DNA of 60,000 bases from Nymphaea colorata. Its lineage: Eukaryota > Streptophyta > Magnoliopsida > Nymphaeales > Nymphaeaceae. This document shows positions 33,880-46,160 of this stretch, piece after piece (position 1 is the first letter of the stretch; the number at the start of each line of letters is the position of its first letter). A program made the translations under genes and the position numbers. The notes beneath the pieces are model-generated. The model saw only the letters and a list, made by a program, of their open reading frames with translations, ran no database searches and had not been told where the DNA came from. Where the stretch lies: contig NC_045138.2 of NCBI RefSeq assembly GCF_008831285.2, positions 11,918,571 to 11,978,570 of the forward strand. Reading direction: 5' to 3'.

Positions 33880-35220
33880 TTCCTTTAGTTGTGGGATTCA
33901 ACAACTTGTAAGCTAACTACTTGGGCTTTCAATGAATCTACCTCTTTTAGCAATGCAGTATTTTGTACAAGGAGCTCACTGCGGCTAGGTTCTTCCTACA
34001 TGGTAGAAGCTTTGACACTAACACCAATGGTTTGAAGGTGTCCATGCTTGTCAACATATATAGCTTGAGAAGAGGTGTTGCTCTGTGATACTTGGTCCAC
34101 TTATCCTTTTGGTAGCTCAGCCAAAACATACAGTTTATTTTGTCCTACAAAAATAATATGATTTATGAATTAACTAAAAATGTAGTGCCATTTAATCACT
34201 AATAGATACATTCATTGTTGATGTCTCCAAAATGTGGTATCACACACTCCTACTACTCGTCTGAGTCTAGCTTCATGTCAAGAGCAAAGCCGTATGCTTT
34301 GCAAGTGCTTATGAAAAGTATGAGCCAATTTAGACAAAGTTCATCGGAAGCATTTTTTAGGATTTCCTAAATCGGTGACCTTAGTATCAAGGACCATTCA
34401 AAAACAATGAAAATTGCAAATTGATGTTCATGAAAAGTGAATAAGAAGACTTTGTTCTAACATAACATGAACTTCAAGAGAAGATTGAATGGAGTGCTTT
34501 TTGAAAATCTGATGAGCTAATTCCAACTATCAGATTGCAATGACTTTGCAATGCCAGTTGCTTGACAATAAAGCATTGTATTTACAAACTAAGAACACTA
34601 CACAAATGCATAATATATGTGAGAAGGTTTACCTTTTCATGACATATGTAGGTGAAGCTCTTCATGCCTGTAGTATGCAAGTATTTGAGTTGTGCATGAT
34701 TTTCGATTTTTTTTTGTATTAATATCCTAGATAAGATGGTAAATTGAAAAAACGTGGAAAAGAGTGAAACAAAGTAAAGTTGAATTCACAATGATATTGA
34801 ATACTTACCCATCATTTTTCATGGTCAAAGTACTCCAATGGAGACTCTGAATCCCAAATAGCAACATCATCAGGTTTATGCTTCATGTGCTTCGTCAATG
34901 TATCATATTTTTTGTATATTCTTTCATTTAATAGTCACAATGTATAATTTATTGTGCATTTTGTTTCGTTACACAAGGAATCAGTTTGTCATCAACTTCA
35001 CAAAATTCTGGAGACTACAACACACATCATAAATATGATATGCATCTAATTGTTAATTTTTACACACACATTTATGTATATTGTACAAATTTAACTTAAA
35101 AAGCAGAAGGTCTTTAAATAAAAAGTAACTTACTAGGTTTTTGATGGGTCTCAAGCGATTGTGCTAATATAGGAGCTCGGTTATTGAGCTTCTTCCCTAA
35201 TGGCTTGTCTATACTTGTTT
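33880..35220 (-). pseudogene. Possible plant transposase relic (Transposase_24-like)
   Basis: Read on the minus strand, 33,880-34,100 gives AIYVDKHGHLQTIGVSVKAS, one stop, and then a heptad-rich run ELLVQNTALLKEVDSLKAQ likely to form a coiled coil. A separate piece near 34,805-34,930 reads ERIYKKYDTLTKHMKHKP followed by WDSESPLEYFDHEK. Order and spacing resemble the C-terminal half of plant CACTA-associated Transposase_24 proteins (a Trp-containing block, then Y-V-D-x-x-G, then coiled coil). AT-rich gaps between the pieces may be introns. The assignment rests on pattern memory only; another coiled-coil protein is possible. Confidence 0.35.
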
Positions 35221-36249
35221 GTCCTAACACTCATCTTATTGTCTGCAGGCAGGTTAGTGGTGGCTAATCTATGATTGCAATGTATCTGTCTTTGTGGTTC
35301 AGAAGATGGAGGTGCACCTTAAAAACAACAAATCAAAATTGGTAGGTAGACTAACATTGAAAAGGAAGAGTTTAAACACATGATCATACTACCTAAAACA
35401 TAATCAAACTCTTATGTTTTTAAATTGCTTAATCTCTAAACACAAATGCCTCTAAACAGTATATGCATAAACAAAAACTATTAGGCAACAAAAAACTAAA
35501 TAACTTAGAAACAAACTAAACATTTAATAAATGACAAACAATATAGCACCATGTGTTCATTAGTAAGAGCTATAGTGCAAATTTAGGTTTCTACAACATT
35601 TTGTCTAATGAGTAGCAGATGACCATCGCCGACGTTCAATGCAGCTTATGTTTATGCATATGATTCACATATAAATTTCATGCAATTTATGTCATTTGTT
35701 TGTTCATTGTCATTGTCACTAGTTGGGCAAATACATTATACATCTCTTGATATTCTCTTCATTTGTTTGGCTACTGTTTGCAGATTTTGTTGGACTTGCT
35801 ACACTTTCTTAGCTTTTGTAGCTCCTAGTCTATTTCATATATTTTACTTGATCTATTCTTGGATTTAATTTATGCTATTTTTGTGTTACTATTTTAAAGG
35901 TTTTTTTATGAGATGGACTCATTTTTATGAACTTAGACACAAATTCTTTAATCTCTTCTATGTTTCTAGAGAAATCTCATATCATGAAAATTCTACTATG
36001 TCAATAAAGACCGGCAGTAGCGAAGCAGCCAATGAAGAAAAGAAACAAATTCGTAAAAAAAATTTACATAATCATACAAGAAGATGTGCTAAATTGTCAG
36101 GAACAAGTCAATGCAGATGTTCTTTTGTCCTTTTTCCTTGCTCTATTGAGTTGGTTGTACATTGTTGGGCCTAAGAATTCTAGGTGTCTTTTCATTATTG
36201 CAATTGATGGATGTGTGTCTCATATTTGTGTTACTTCAATTTTCTAGGT

Positions 36250-38060
36250 TATGTAACAAACTTTACAAGTATCCAACCATGATAAAAAGTAGTATACTTT
36301 ATTCATCAAGGAGCATGTAAATAACCATTGCATGAAATGGGAGTGGCTTGTTAACCAAAATAAGGTCAGATGGTCTGGACCAAATTCCCAAGCCCCTACT
36401 AACATGGCTGATTATGCAGTTAAGTCATGCCATGCATTGAACAAAAGGTTTTACAATTAGCTAGACAAATTATTTATCAGAAAATTGTTCTTATATTGCT
36501 AGGTTTTTTATCAGAACCCAATCATGTTAAACATGCAACCACCTTCCATCATGATATGACAAGATAAAAACCTTAACTAAGCTTCTCAAAGCATGACAAC
36601 ATACAAAAAATTGTAACAAAGAAATACTCTGGAACCAACAACATGACAAAATAAGGAGGAAACTATGAATTCAAGTTATGAAACTTTGGAGTTTCATTTA
36701 GACACGTGAATTCAATATAGGATGGCCTTCAATTAAAAATATTCTTTCTCATGAGCACTTATTGCTTGTAGGAAACATGTTTTTTGAGCTTAACAGTAGA
36801 TATGAGTGGATACATAAAGGCTACCAGAAATAGCAAAAGACAAAAGGGTAAAGTGAAAATGGCACAATGAGTGTATCTATCTTTTTCCTTGGTAATTTTA
36901 GAATGACATGTTTGATGGACTTGTAAAATGACTGCTCTTATCATTAGCGTTCATTGGGTACTTGCACTACATTGTCATGGAGAGATCAGTAATTTGATTT
37001 CTAAAAGGATCTAATATAACTTTTTACTTCCATTTGTCGCTAACCTTGCTGACCAAGTCTAATGGCCTAAATAGATTGAAATTCTAACTCATTTGATTGA
37101 TGTCTATAGCATTCAATGGAATTATGCATGCTCATCCTTGTTGCCGTGAGCTATAGAAGTTTCTTTGGGAATAGACAACTTCCTCATCATTCAGGCATCA
37201 TTTTAAGGTGTAGGCTGCTAACACTCTTGTCGGTAGCCATGCAATATGACAAATAAGGTTGTATAACATCCCAACTGTACATGTATAACCTTCTAAAGCT
37301 AAAACAATAATTGATCCAAAATATGTATTAAATCTATGTCCCCCTAAACTCTATATATATAAGACTATAGATGCATGAAGAAAGCTGCAAACAAGCATCC
37401 AAGTTTTGTTTGAGCACATAAATTTAATAATTTCATACACATCATCGTGACAATCAACTATCCCAACATTTCAATTCTACCTTAATGTTGACCTAAATAA
37501 TATCTACAACCATTAGAAGAACAAAAAAAGATTCGCAATGTCAACTTGTTAATTCTTGACCATGATACTATTCAAAACAATTATGTTTTTTACTTTCCCC
37601 TCATTACTTATATTTGAAAATTCTCCAACATTTCAACTAGGAAACCACCAAACATTAGCTAAGTTCACTTTGATGATGAAGGAAAAATGTGTTCCATACT
37701 TGTCCCAAGAAACAATAGCTTCAAACATCATTATAATGAATTGAATTTTCTTTGAGGGGCATGTGCTGCTACTTTTAACTGTCTTCCTAGTATTTCTTCC
37801 TAAAATCATGAGTTTTGAGTTTGATTTGATTACCCTCTGTCTTAGCATTTGTACAAATAAACTTTATCTTCAATCTTGTGATTGACACATTTATCATGCT
37901 ACTTGCATTTTCTTTTTGAAGATTTTGAGCTTCAAACTACTTCCCATGTTCCATTGCTCCTACAACATGACTGAATTTATACGAATTACAAGTACTTATT
38001 CCTAGTTCTAAAAGAGAAAATACCTCCTGACATGTATAGTTTCTTGAAAATGACATGTTC
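36250..38060. other. Intergenic, nothing recognised
   Basis: AT-rich with only short, low-complexity frames. No repeats, RNA genes or domains seen. Confidence 0.45.
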
Positions 38061-38299
38061 CCAATTCAAATTAAGCACATTGGATGGAATCTTTGAGAGA
38101 GGGCTTTCATGCAGAGTGGGGAAACCCAAGTGAGGTTTGTCGAAAGCATCTTGTGCAATGTTGGATCTTGATGATGTGGGTGGTGTTGGAGGTTGATCAA
38201 AATGTGGATGGATGGGGTTCTAGTAGATTCCATCAATTGATCAGGTTGATGGTGCTTAGGGTGTTAACCCTCATTCTTGGGATTCAATGGTGACCAATG

Positions 38300-38930
38300 A
38301 AAGAGATTCTTTACCTCAAGATTGTGATGAAGAGCTAGATGCCCCTAATCTTTCTATTAGGGAGTTTGAAAGAAAAGTAGTAGTTATTCCCATGGAAGCA
38401 CATGAGAGAATAACCCAGTCATTCAGATTGACAGAAATTACCACCCTTGCTGGTGTAACCCAAGCGTTAAGTTGACTATGTTGTAATCTTCCAAGATCAC
38501 AATTTAACCCAAAGTTTTATTCTCCATCCAATTATCCTCTATAATAGACATGGAGGAGGTGATATTGCTTGGCAAATAGAAAGTGTGTGGGCAGTTTCTC
38601 ATTACCTCCAATGGGATGTAAGGATGTTGTTCAAGATTGAAGCGGCAACCCATGTTTTTCTATGGATTCGACTCCTTGACCTCCGGATGCATATGTAGAA
38701 TTGCAAGATCTTTCTAGGTCTTGCAAAATTGATTGGTGGTGCTTTTGTAGATGCTGATGGATTCACCAAAATGCATTCCAGGTATGAATTCACCATCATC
38801 TTAATTTGTGTCCCTTTAAGTTCTAACCTTGTTATTGTCCTATGCATTGTAGATGGAGCCTCTATTATAGAAGAATCAACACAATACGAATCCAAGATTT
38901 AGTTTTGTGTCGTGTGTGGTACGACTTCCT
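38300..38930 (+). pseudogene. L1-type LINE ORF1 relic
   Basis: Pieces read WIRLLDLRMHM and then, after a stop, IFLGLAKLIGGAFVDADG, KMHSRYEFTIILICVPL and FCVVCGTTSYGTLACP. This is the plant LINE ORF1 pattern of a DUF4283-type domain followed by a Cys-rich knuckle; the expected His in the knuckle is Tyr. The upstream part (38,290-38,640) is open in pieces but less clear. Stops and at least one frame change. Same strand and order as the ORF2 relic that follows. Confidence 0.65.
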
Positions 38931-39609
38931 ATGGCACCTTGGCTTGCCCTAGACAGCTGAGTTCTTCTAAGAATGAGTTTCTGACTTCAAATGGGTGGGA
39001 GTAGGCTAAATTTGTCAAATGCTGAATAAGAATAGATGGGAATAAGGGTCAGAGACAAATGAATCAGGTGAACTCATTTGCTGCATTGCAAACTAATGCT
39101 AGTAAGGAGACTATTCAGGATGATGTTATAACTGCCAATTTGATTAACCTAATGGGCCATTACTGATCAGACTAAAGATATTAATAAAAACAAACCTGGG
39201 TTTGCACCAGTTGCCTTTGTTGCTAATTCTATTGAAGGAGCCAGTGGCATGGATATAGTAGACACAACCAATATAGCTAGTGAGTTCCTAATTTTGACCA
39301 TGCATATTCCTAACAATCTTTCTAGTCCTAAATGAAAAAAACTTATTGTGACAAAGATTAAAGGAAATGTTTTTGGTTTGGCTATATGAACTTATAAAAA
39401 TGATTCTATCAGTGGGAAGAAGCATGGCCTTAAGAATAAGGAGGTCAATTCTTTCAAAAGAAAAGAGTTGACGTAGGGAGATGAAAAGACTCAGATAGAG
39501 AAGTCTGTGGTCGTTAAAGATAATAAGTCTATTGTTATCATAATAGTAGACAACAAAGAGAACATTCTAGATCTCTTCTTAATTCAGGAAGCATAGAGGC
39601 TGACTTTTC

Positions 39610-40265
39610 ATGTTTATGAACATAATTAGCCGGAATGTGAGAGGGCATGCTAACAGAGCAGCTTGTAGAGTTTGTTTGCATTTAGTGAGGTCACATAACC
39701 TAATATTTTGTTTTTGTTAGAATTCCTAATTTATGCAAAGCTTATGCTGAATTTTATTTTGATTTTAATTTGGAATTAGAAGGTAACTGGGCTAGAATCA
39801 TTGTTGGCTAAAGGAAGTCAAAATTGATGTTACAAAGCTCCAAATTCAACCTTTTCTGGATGGACTATAGCTTTAAAGAAATCCAATCTAGACGATAATT
39901 TGATGTTACTGATGTCTAACTAGTCATGCTCTTGTAGTATATTCTTGTATGATGTTTAATTCTTTCATTCATTTTGTCAATTTGGAAGAGACTAAAGAAG
40001 AGAAAGACTTGTTTACTTGATCTAATCATCATCAATCCCAGACCTTGGATCTTAGTAAAAAGTGATAAATGCTTTGTTAAGAGGGTATGGTTAGACTCAA
40101 TGGAATGTGTTAATCTTTTACAGATTGACGCAAGAGGTGTACCTAGCCATGTAGCTCTTACCTCTTCTCTTACTATTCAAAAATCTCTTCCGGTCGGTAA
40201 GAGAGTGTTTAGATACTTTAAATTTTGGAAAAGTTATCCCAGTTGTGAGCTAATAATCTATAACA
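39610..40265 (+). pseudogene. L1-type LINE endonuclease relic
   Basis: Begins IISRNVRGHANRAA, the endonuclease N-terminus (normally I-S-W-N-V-R-G). The C-terminal part at 39,974-40,270 reads RGVPSHVALT and VGKRVFRYFKFWKSYPSCEL, corresponding to S-D-H-x-P-L and F-R-F-x-x-x-W in family members. The catalytic SDH is S-H-V. The middle is largely missing (39,720-39,960). Confidence 0.7.
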
Positions 40266-40459
40266 TATAGAATAACACTATTAGATGGTGTCTTATGATA
40301 AAACTCATCACCAAACTGAATAGATTGATACCTAGTTTGATTCAACGAGTAGATAAATTTGAAGATGGTCAGAGAGAGACAAATTTGAAGTCATTAATTT
40401 AGACTTTAGAAGAAGATGAGGTTATGTTGAAGTAAATGGCCAGAGCTCAATAACAGTCA

Positions 40460-41870
40460 TTGAATGAGATGGAGGTCGATTTGAGGATCCTACTAAAGTT
40501 CATGAGGCCTATGTTAGGCACTTCAAGAATTTTTTTGCAAAGAACACACTTCTAGTATTCTTTTGGGGTATTTGTTGCGTGGGGAACCTTGTTACTGCAT
40601 CTAAAAATGAATTTTTACTTAATCATATATCTGATGGTAGATAGAGTGGGCTGTTATGGAATCCAATTGGAACAGTTATCCAAGTCAAGATGGATTCTCT
40701 AGACTATTTCTTTCAAAAGTAATGGGACACGGTCAAGCTAGATGTTTATAATGCAATAAAAGACTTTTTTCGAAAGAAAAATGGTGCAGAAATTGGGTGG
40801 AATCATCTAATTTTCATTCCTAAAAAGGAGAATTCAAATCACATAATGGATTATAGACCTATCTCATTAGGCAATAGTGTGTTCAAATTTATATCTCATG
40901 TGATGGTTTTAAGAATGAAAAATATCTTAAATCATTTAATTTGAGTTTAGCATGGGGCTTTCTTGCCCAGCAGAAGTATCCAATAGACATTTCTACTAAC
41001 ATGAGATTATTTTTTATATGTCTAAAGGCAGGGCAGTTCTATTGATGTTAAAATTGATCTAGAAAAGGCTTATGATCGAGTGGGCCGGGTTTTTCTTGAG
41101 ACTGCATTAAAATATCTAGGGTTTCATTTTTAAGAAGATGCAAACGTCGCCTGAACCACGTGAAGGAAGGCTTTTTGATTGATTCAGGGCGTTTCTTCAT
41201 TCTCTTCACTTGTTTGCCTTGATGGAATTGGCTTCGCTGCGTCAAACCCATTTTTTGTCTTTTGGCAGGCAGCGAGTCACCTGGGCTACAGATTGGGAGG
41301 TTGGTTGATTCTTTAAAGAACCTCAAGAACGCTAGTAGACGAGACAATGGGTAGTAGGGTCTTTGAAATGGATCAATTAGTAGATTATGTCTATCTCATA
41401 GAATCATGTGTTGCATCTCCATGGCTTCCTATGCCATCATTATAAATGGGAGAGAAAGTGAAATTTTTCATTGTGGGAGAGGTTTAAAGCAAGTTATCCT
41501 CCTACCTTTATCATCATGGAGATTTTCTCAAGGCGATCTCAGGCTGAGATTATGAGGAAGAGGATTGATATTCCAATCTTGTGTGGAGGAATTCCTGGGT
41601 CCCAATGGCAATATATGCAACTGATACTTTTATGCTTCTTAAGGCTTCCTATAAATATCTTTCCAATCTTACGACTATCCTGGCTGAGTTTGAATCATGT
41701 GCGGGTACCAAAATCGTCTAAAACCAGTTTCTTTCCTTTTGCATTGGATGATTATAAAGTGAACAACATTTACAATCAATTTGGTTGGACTAGAGGAGAT
41801 TTTCCGGTGAAATACGTGGGGCTTCCTTGGTCTCGAAATGTGTGTTGTATATTCCCAAGGTGAAGTGATA
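40460..41870 (+). pseudogene. L1-type LINE reverse transcriptase relic, interrupted
   Basis: RT blocks in order: DGFSRLFF (40,690), HLIFIPKKENSNHIMDYRPISLGN (split here: HLIFIPKK and YRPISLGN, 40,806-40,874), GAFLPSRSIQ (40,955-40,985), DLEKAYDRV (41,056-41,082), INGRESEIFHCGRGLKQ (41,445-41,490), FESCAGTKI (41,690) and FPVKYVGLPW (41,800-41,830). Between TALKYLGFHF (41,130) and the next RT block lies about 215 bases of unrelated sequence. The catalytic YADD block is not visible. Multiple stops and frame changes. Confidence 0.8.
41132..41347 (-). other. Foreign segment inside LINE RT with open minus-strand frame
   Basis: Interrupts the LINE RT reading. The minus strand is open throughout and encodes a Lys/Arg-rich peptide (for example KRMKKRPESIKKPSFTW). 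It has higher GC than its surroundings. I do not recognise it. No clear duplication of the flanks. Confidence 0.4.
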
Positions 41871-41879
41871 GAAAATGTA

Positions 41880-43500
41880 CCTTAATATTTCAATGATGTG
41901 ACTCTATACATTATTGAAAACTTGGAGGATCAAGGACCCCATCTCTCATGCAAATTTTGTGTCATTATTAACGAATTTCAGTGGCGCAACGCAAGTGTTA
42001 GTGAGATTGTACGCGTTCACTGACATGTCTATCGTGTTATTGCATGATAATTACCGATATATAGTCTAACTATAACTTTTTGTGACACTCTTTTAAATTA
42101 TTTCCAATGGGCTTTTTGCACACTAATTGTTCTTTTATTAGCATCTATGCTTTTCGCCATTAAATTATCAAAGGCATCAGTTTCACTGGTGTTTTATTTT
42201 GTGCCATAAGTCATGTCAATGGCCCTTCTTATACGCTTAATTGGGTCATCTTTACTGATGTTTTTCCATCCACACATTTTATTTCTTATATATATAGCAG
42301 TTGGCTCAGCTTCCTTTTAATTTGGTCTCCACTTTTGCTTCATTGGAGTTGAAAAGTGTCACAATCCTATTAGAAATGGCCCACGCATGGACCCTGCCAT
42401 GGGATACCATAAATTTTCACCACAAAATAGCTGGTATGCCTAAGACGTCCTGGATTTCCATTTCTAGTTTACCTTGTCATAGCTGACTATGATCGCACCT
42501 TCCAAATAGTCCGTCCTCATCTGCATGAAAAACAAATGTGGTTTCTTTTTCAGATGAAAGCCTGCAAGAAAAAAAAAAAGGCATCTATAGGGTAAAAAAA
42601 GGTTACATGGTTTGGTCTCTAATTACCACATTTGAACTTCATTTATCAGTTTCATGGTCCCAGTCTTGCTGGCTAGAGGATTGTAGCTCTTGTTTCTTTC
42701 TTCTTGCTTTCAGGGTTTAGAATTGCGTTCTGGGTGATTGTCAACTCGAGAGTAGCATTTGCTCCCATTTGAGGTAGAGATGAATAGCACCCAAGAGAAT
42801 CGAATTGATAACTGATCCTTCTCCAGCCCACCAAGCCGACCGACTTGACCGAAGTGCGAGATCCATTAGGAGGCCCTTATTATATTTGAAAACAACACCA
42901 TGCAACAAGAATCACTAAAGCCGTCGAGATTGGATTCAATGAACATGCTTTATTTGAAGGTCATAACTCTATGATAAAGCTGCCTTACATGTCCTTTTCA
43001 GTGCCGTCTTTTTCATTGCCTGCGAACCTCTATTCTTGGCACATAATTGTTTTAGACCAACTTACCGAAATAATCTATGCAGGCAGATCGTGATGTCAAC
43101 CGATGTTGTTCCCTGAATCAGCAAAGTTAGGTTCATCTCATAATGCACCTTACCAGTACATAACAATGATGATGATGATGATAACATATTATTCCATAAC
43201 AGTCCTCATATCTTTGGCTATTTTCTAAATGCATTTTTTTTTTGGTATCCAATTTTTCAAGTTCATCCCTTTCCCTTTGAACATTTGGGCACCTTCATCC
43301 TTCGGTCTACTGCCGTTCACATAACCTAACTTTTGAGTTCAACCTAAAAATGGTAAGTGAGCAAAAGGATTTATCACCTTGCCCTTAAAAGTTAAAATAC
43401 TGTCCACTCCAGTATATAAATATGTAGCAATTTTTATTAGTATTTCGAGCAGTTACTAGTGTTAAGAAGCTAATGACAGTTGTAACTTTCATGTCCATCA
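41880..43500. other. Intergenic, nothing recognised
   Basis: Host-like AT-rich DNA, with a short (GAT)n run at 43,168-43,181. No coding evidence. Confidence 0.45.
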
Positions 43501-43502
43501 AT

Positions 43503-43760
43503 TTAGAGGGTGTTTGATTACTTTAGATTTGAATTCCATGATTTGATGTGAATATGATGTTTCATGCTTTTGCTGATACAACAAAAGAACGATCTACAGT
43601 AAAATCCATGATTTGACAAGTTAAGGAACTTAAATCATACCTAACTTTGAATCCATATTTTACCTTCTGGTTTAAGATTGGAAAAGGAGAATCGAATCTT
43701 AAATTTATGGTTCTCAAATCATGAAGATTTTAGATCAAGGACAATGAAACGCCCCCTAAA
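43503..43760. mobile_element. Foldback MITE, about 258 bp
   Basis: The left end TTAGAGGGTGTTTGATTAC and the reverse complement of the right end, TTTAGGGGGCGTTTCATTG, match over most positions. Similarity continues inward to ATGATTTGA (about 43,538) opposite TCAAATCAT (about 43,714), so almost 50 bases at each end can pair. Flanks read CAAT on both sides (43,499-43,502 and 43,761-43,764), a short candidate target duplication. The GGGxGTTT ends suggest a Harbinger- or hAT-type MITE; I cannot decide which. Confidence 0.55.
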
Positions 43761-43769
43761 CAATATAAA

Positions 43770-45920
43770 AAAATCGTCGCTTTTTCATATCTCCATTTTG
43801 GAAGAGTTTATAACCTGAAAAATGTGGGCCATTAATTTGAAATTCCTCATATGGTCTTATATATGCATTGGAAAAACGTTGTTATGCTCTCCAACATTAT
43901 AAAGATCACATTGATGAAGTTGCTTCTTAAAAATGCTTATATTACATTTTTATGCTAAAAAAAATAAAAGGTTGATGCACGCTGATTCGACACACCCTGC
44001 AACCGATTACATTGGTCCAATTTTAATAATATTACGCACTGATCTCTCAAGGGAGTTCAGGTCCTACCACCAAGTACCTGCAGGGCTTACTGTCTCTCAC
44101 AAAGAGGACATCTTACTTTCTAGGGTTGGATCTTGAGATCTTGTGTGCACACCTATATATACAAGTATATATTAGAAGGGGTTGATGGTATTTTTGAACT
44201 TTTTTATAAAGCAGTAGACAGTTTAGACATTCTAACTTTGTCATAATCATCTTTCACCCTTTCAAAAAGTTTTTTTTGTTTTAATGAAATATTTTAGTCA
44301 TTGCATACTCTGTACATATTTTTTCATGTATAAAAGTGTGCAGATAACCAGGTTCGATTTTATACATCAGAAATTTGGTGAGGCTATATTTTGAACACGT
44401 CGTATGAGATGGATAGCAAGTCAGCAAAACAATATTGCGTAGGATCATACTTGAAGGCGACAATGTTTATGTGGATATGTTGAGCATCTGCCGTCCATTT
44501 TAACGACCAAAAGATGGGAGGTATTGATAACAATAAAATTTATTAAACGTCCATTACTTTTTCAAAAATGCCCCAATGCTTTTGGTGCACATATGTTGCT
44601 GGTGCATACAGCACGAGGTAGACGGCAGTGTCTCCGACAAACCATGACACAAGTCAAAATCTTAATTGTTTTTGGGAAGATCGTTTCTCAAATTTCTCAT
44701 GATTGTTACTTCCCTACATGAGAGTGTTATATCCTAGTTGTAAGAGCGAAGCTAGAAATTTTTTATTGCAAGGGTCAAATTATAGTTTTAAAATTTTAAT
44801 ATGGGTCAAAATAGGAATTCTTAAAATTTTTCTATATATTAAACAAAAATTTTTTAGGTGTACATATAAACTTTTAAAGTTTTTAAAATCTAAGGAGGAA
44901 ACAAAGCCCTTGTTGCGCCCCACCCCCTTCCTTTTGCCCTGTGTGTATTGTACTTCACTTAGGTTTCAAACTCATGAGGCTGGATAAATGGAAGGGACAT
45001 TCCGGTGAGGGGTGGAGTCAAGGTAGGGCCTGCATGGGCCCGGGCTCTACCTCAAAATTTGTTAAAAAAAAAATTACATGTAAATTTGAAAAAAATCACT
45101 TCTATATAAAATTTTTGAAAAAATAATATTTTGAACCTAATAAAAAACTTAAAAACTTTAATTGGCCCATTCTCATGAAAATTTTTCAATTCTACCCCTG
45201 AGGTCTTTTAATGGTGGGTTGGGTTGTAAACTTCCTAATCACCGAAACAGACACTACAGCATGGGCACTTCTATGAGCATATGACTAGTAATTAAGGATC
45301 AGCCTAGCTACCGGTTTGCCTGCCCAAAGAGAAAAATAGGATGACGCGCCCTTTGGAAACTTGGGGGGTACAAAATCCTTCTTTTCAATGAGCTGAAGAA
45401 TTTGCAAATTAATTAGGACGGCATTATGATGAATTTACTTCGATCTTCATTATATATGTGGACCTTGTATAAATCGTTTCTGGCTCATGCGCTTTGGTTA
45501 AAACAACGTGCAACCACGAACCTTTGAAGCGCTATAGAAGTAAAATTGGGGATTTGTTAATTCATGGCTTCTATAAAACATGCAAACACGGACACTGAAG
45601 AGTTGTTTGGTAATAAGAACATAAATACACATTGGAGTAGATTCATTCAATGGTAGAAAGCAATGTTTCATGAATCGGTCTCAATCTTCAAAACAAATTC
45701 ATGCAACAAAGTATTAATTTGTGTTTCCATTTTCAAATGCCCTATAAAAGTTAGGTGAAGCAAAAGTCCCCAACTGGCTTCAATCACAATAGGTAGGTAC
45801 CCTTATCGGTGCGCAACTACTCCCTTTCCCTCACGCCAAATATTTAGAGTTCATGAAAGAGACATTTTCCTTTCAAATTAAGAGGAAAAAAATATGGGAA
45901 GAAACTAAAGGGAAAAGGGC
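43770..45920. other. Intergenic, probable old DNA-element fragments
   Basis: Around 44,735-44,920 and 45,000-45,200 sequences like GAAGCTAGAAATTTTTT and GGGGTGGAGTCAAGG occur next to A/T homopolymers. They resemble the ends of common plant hAT-type repeats (GGCGGAGCCAGGATTTT). Boundaries cannot be set. Confidence 0.35.
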
Positions 45921-45948
45921 ACACTGTAAACCAGTTGTAATGCTGACT

Positions 45949-45954
45949 TTTATT
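45949..45954 (-). terminator. Polyadenylation signal of the NPF gene
   Basis: AATAAA on the minus strand, about 205 bases past the stop codon, a normal 3' UTR length for a plant gene. A (GA)-rich run at 46,054-46,076 lies within this UTR. Confidence 0.6.
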
Positions 45955-46160
45955 GAGCACAACAATACCCACTCAAGGGTGAATAAGGCTTCCATTCATA
46001 AAAGTAGTAAACATTAATACCAAGCCACCATGGATAAAAACCAATAATGTAGCGGCAGAGAGAGAGAGAGAAAGAGTCCTCTTTCTCTTCACTGGCAAGC
46101 ATCGGCCGGCCTGACTATCCCACTCAAAGAAAAGTGGAAGTTCAACCCTTCTCCCTTTCA

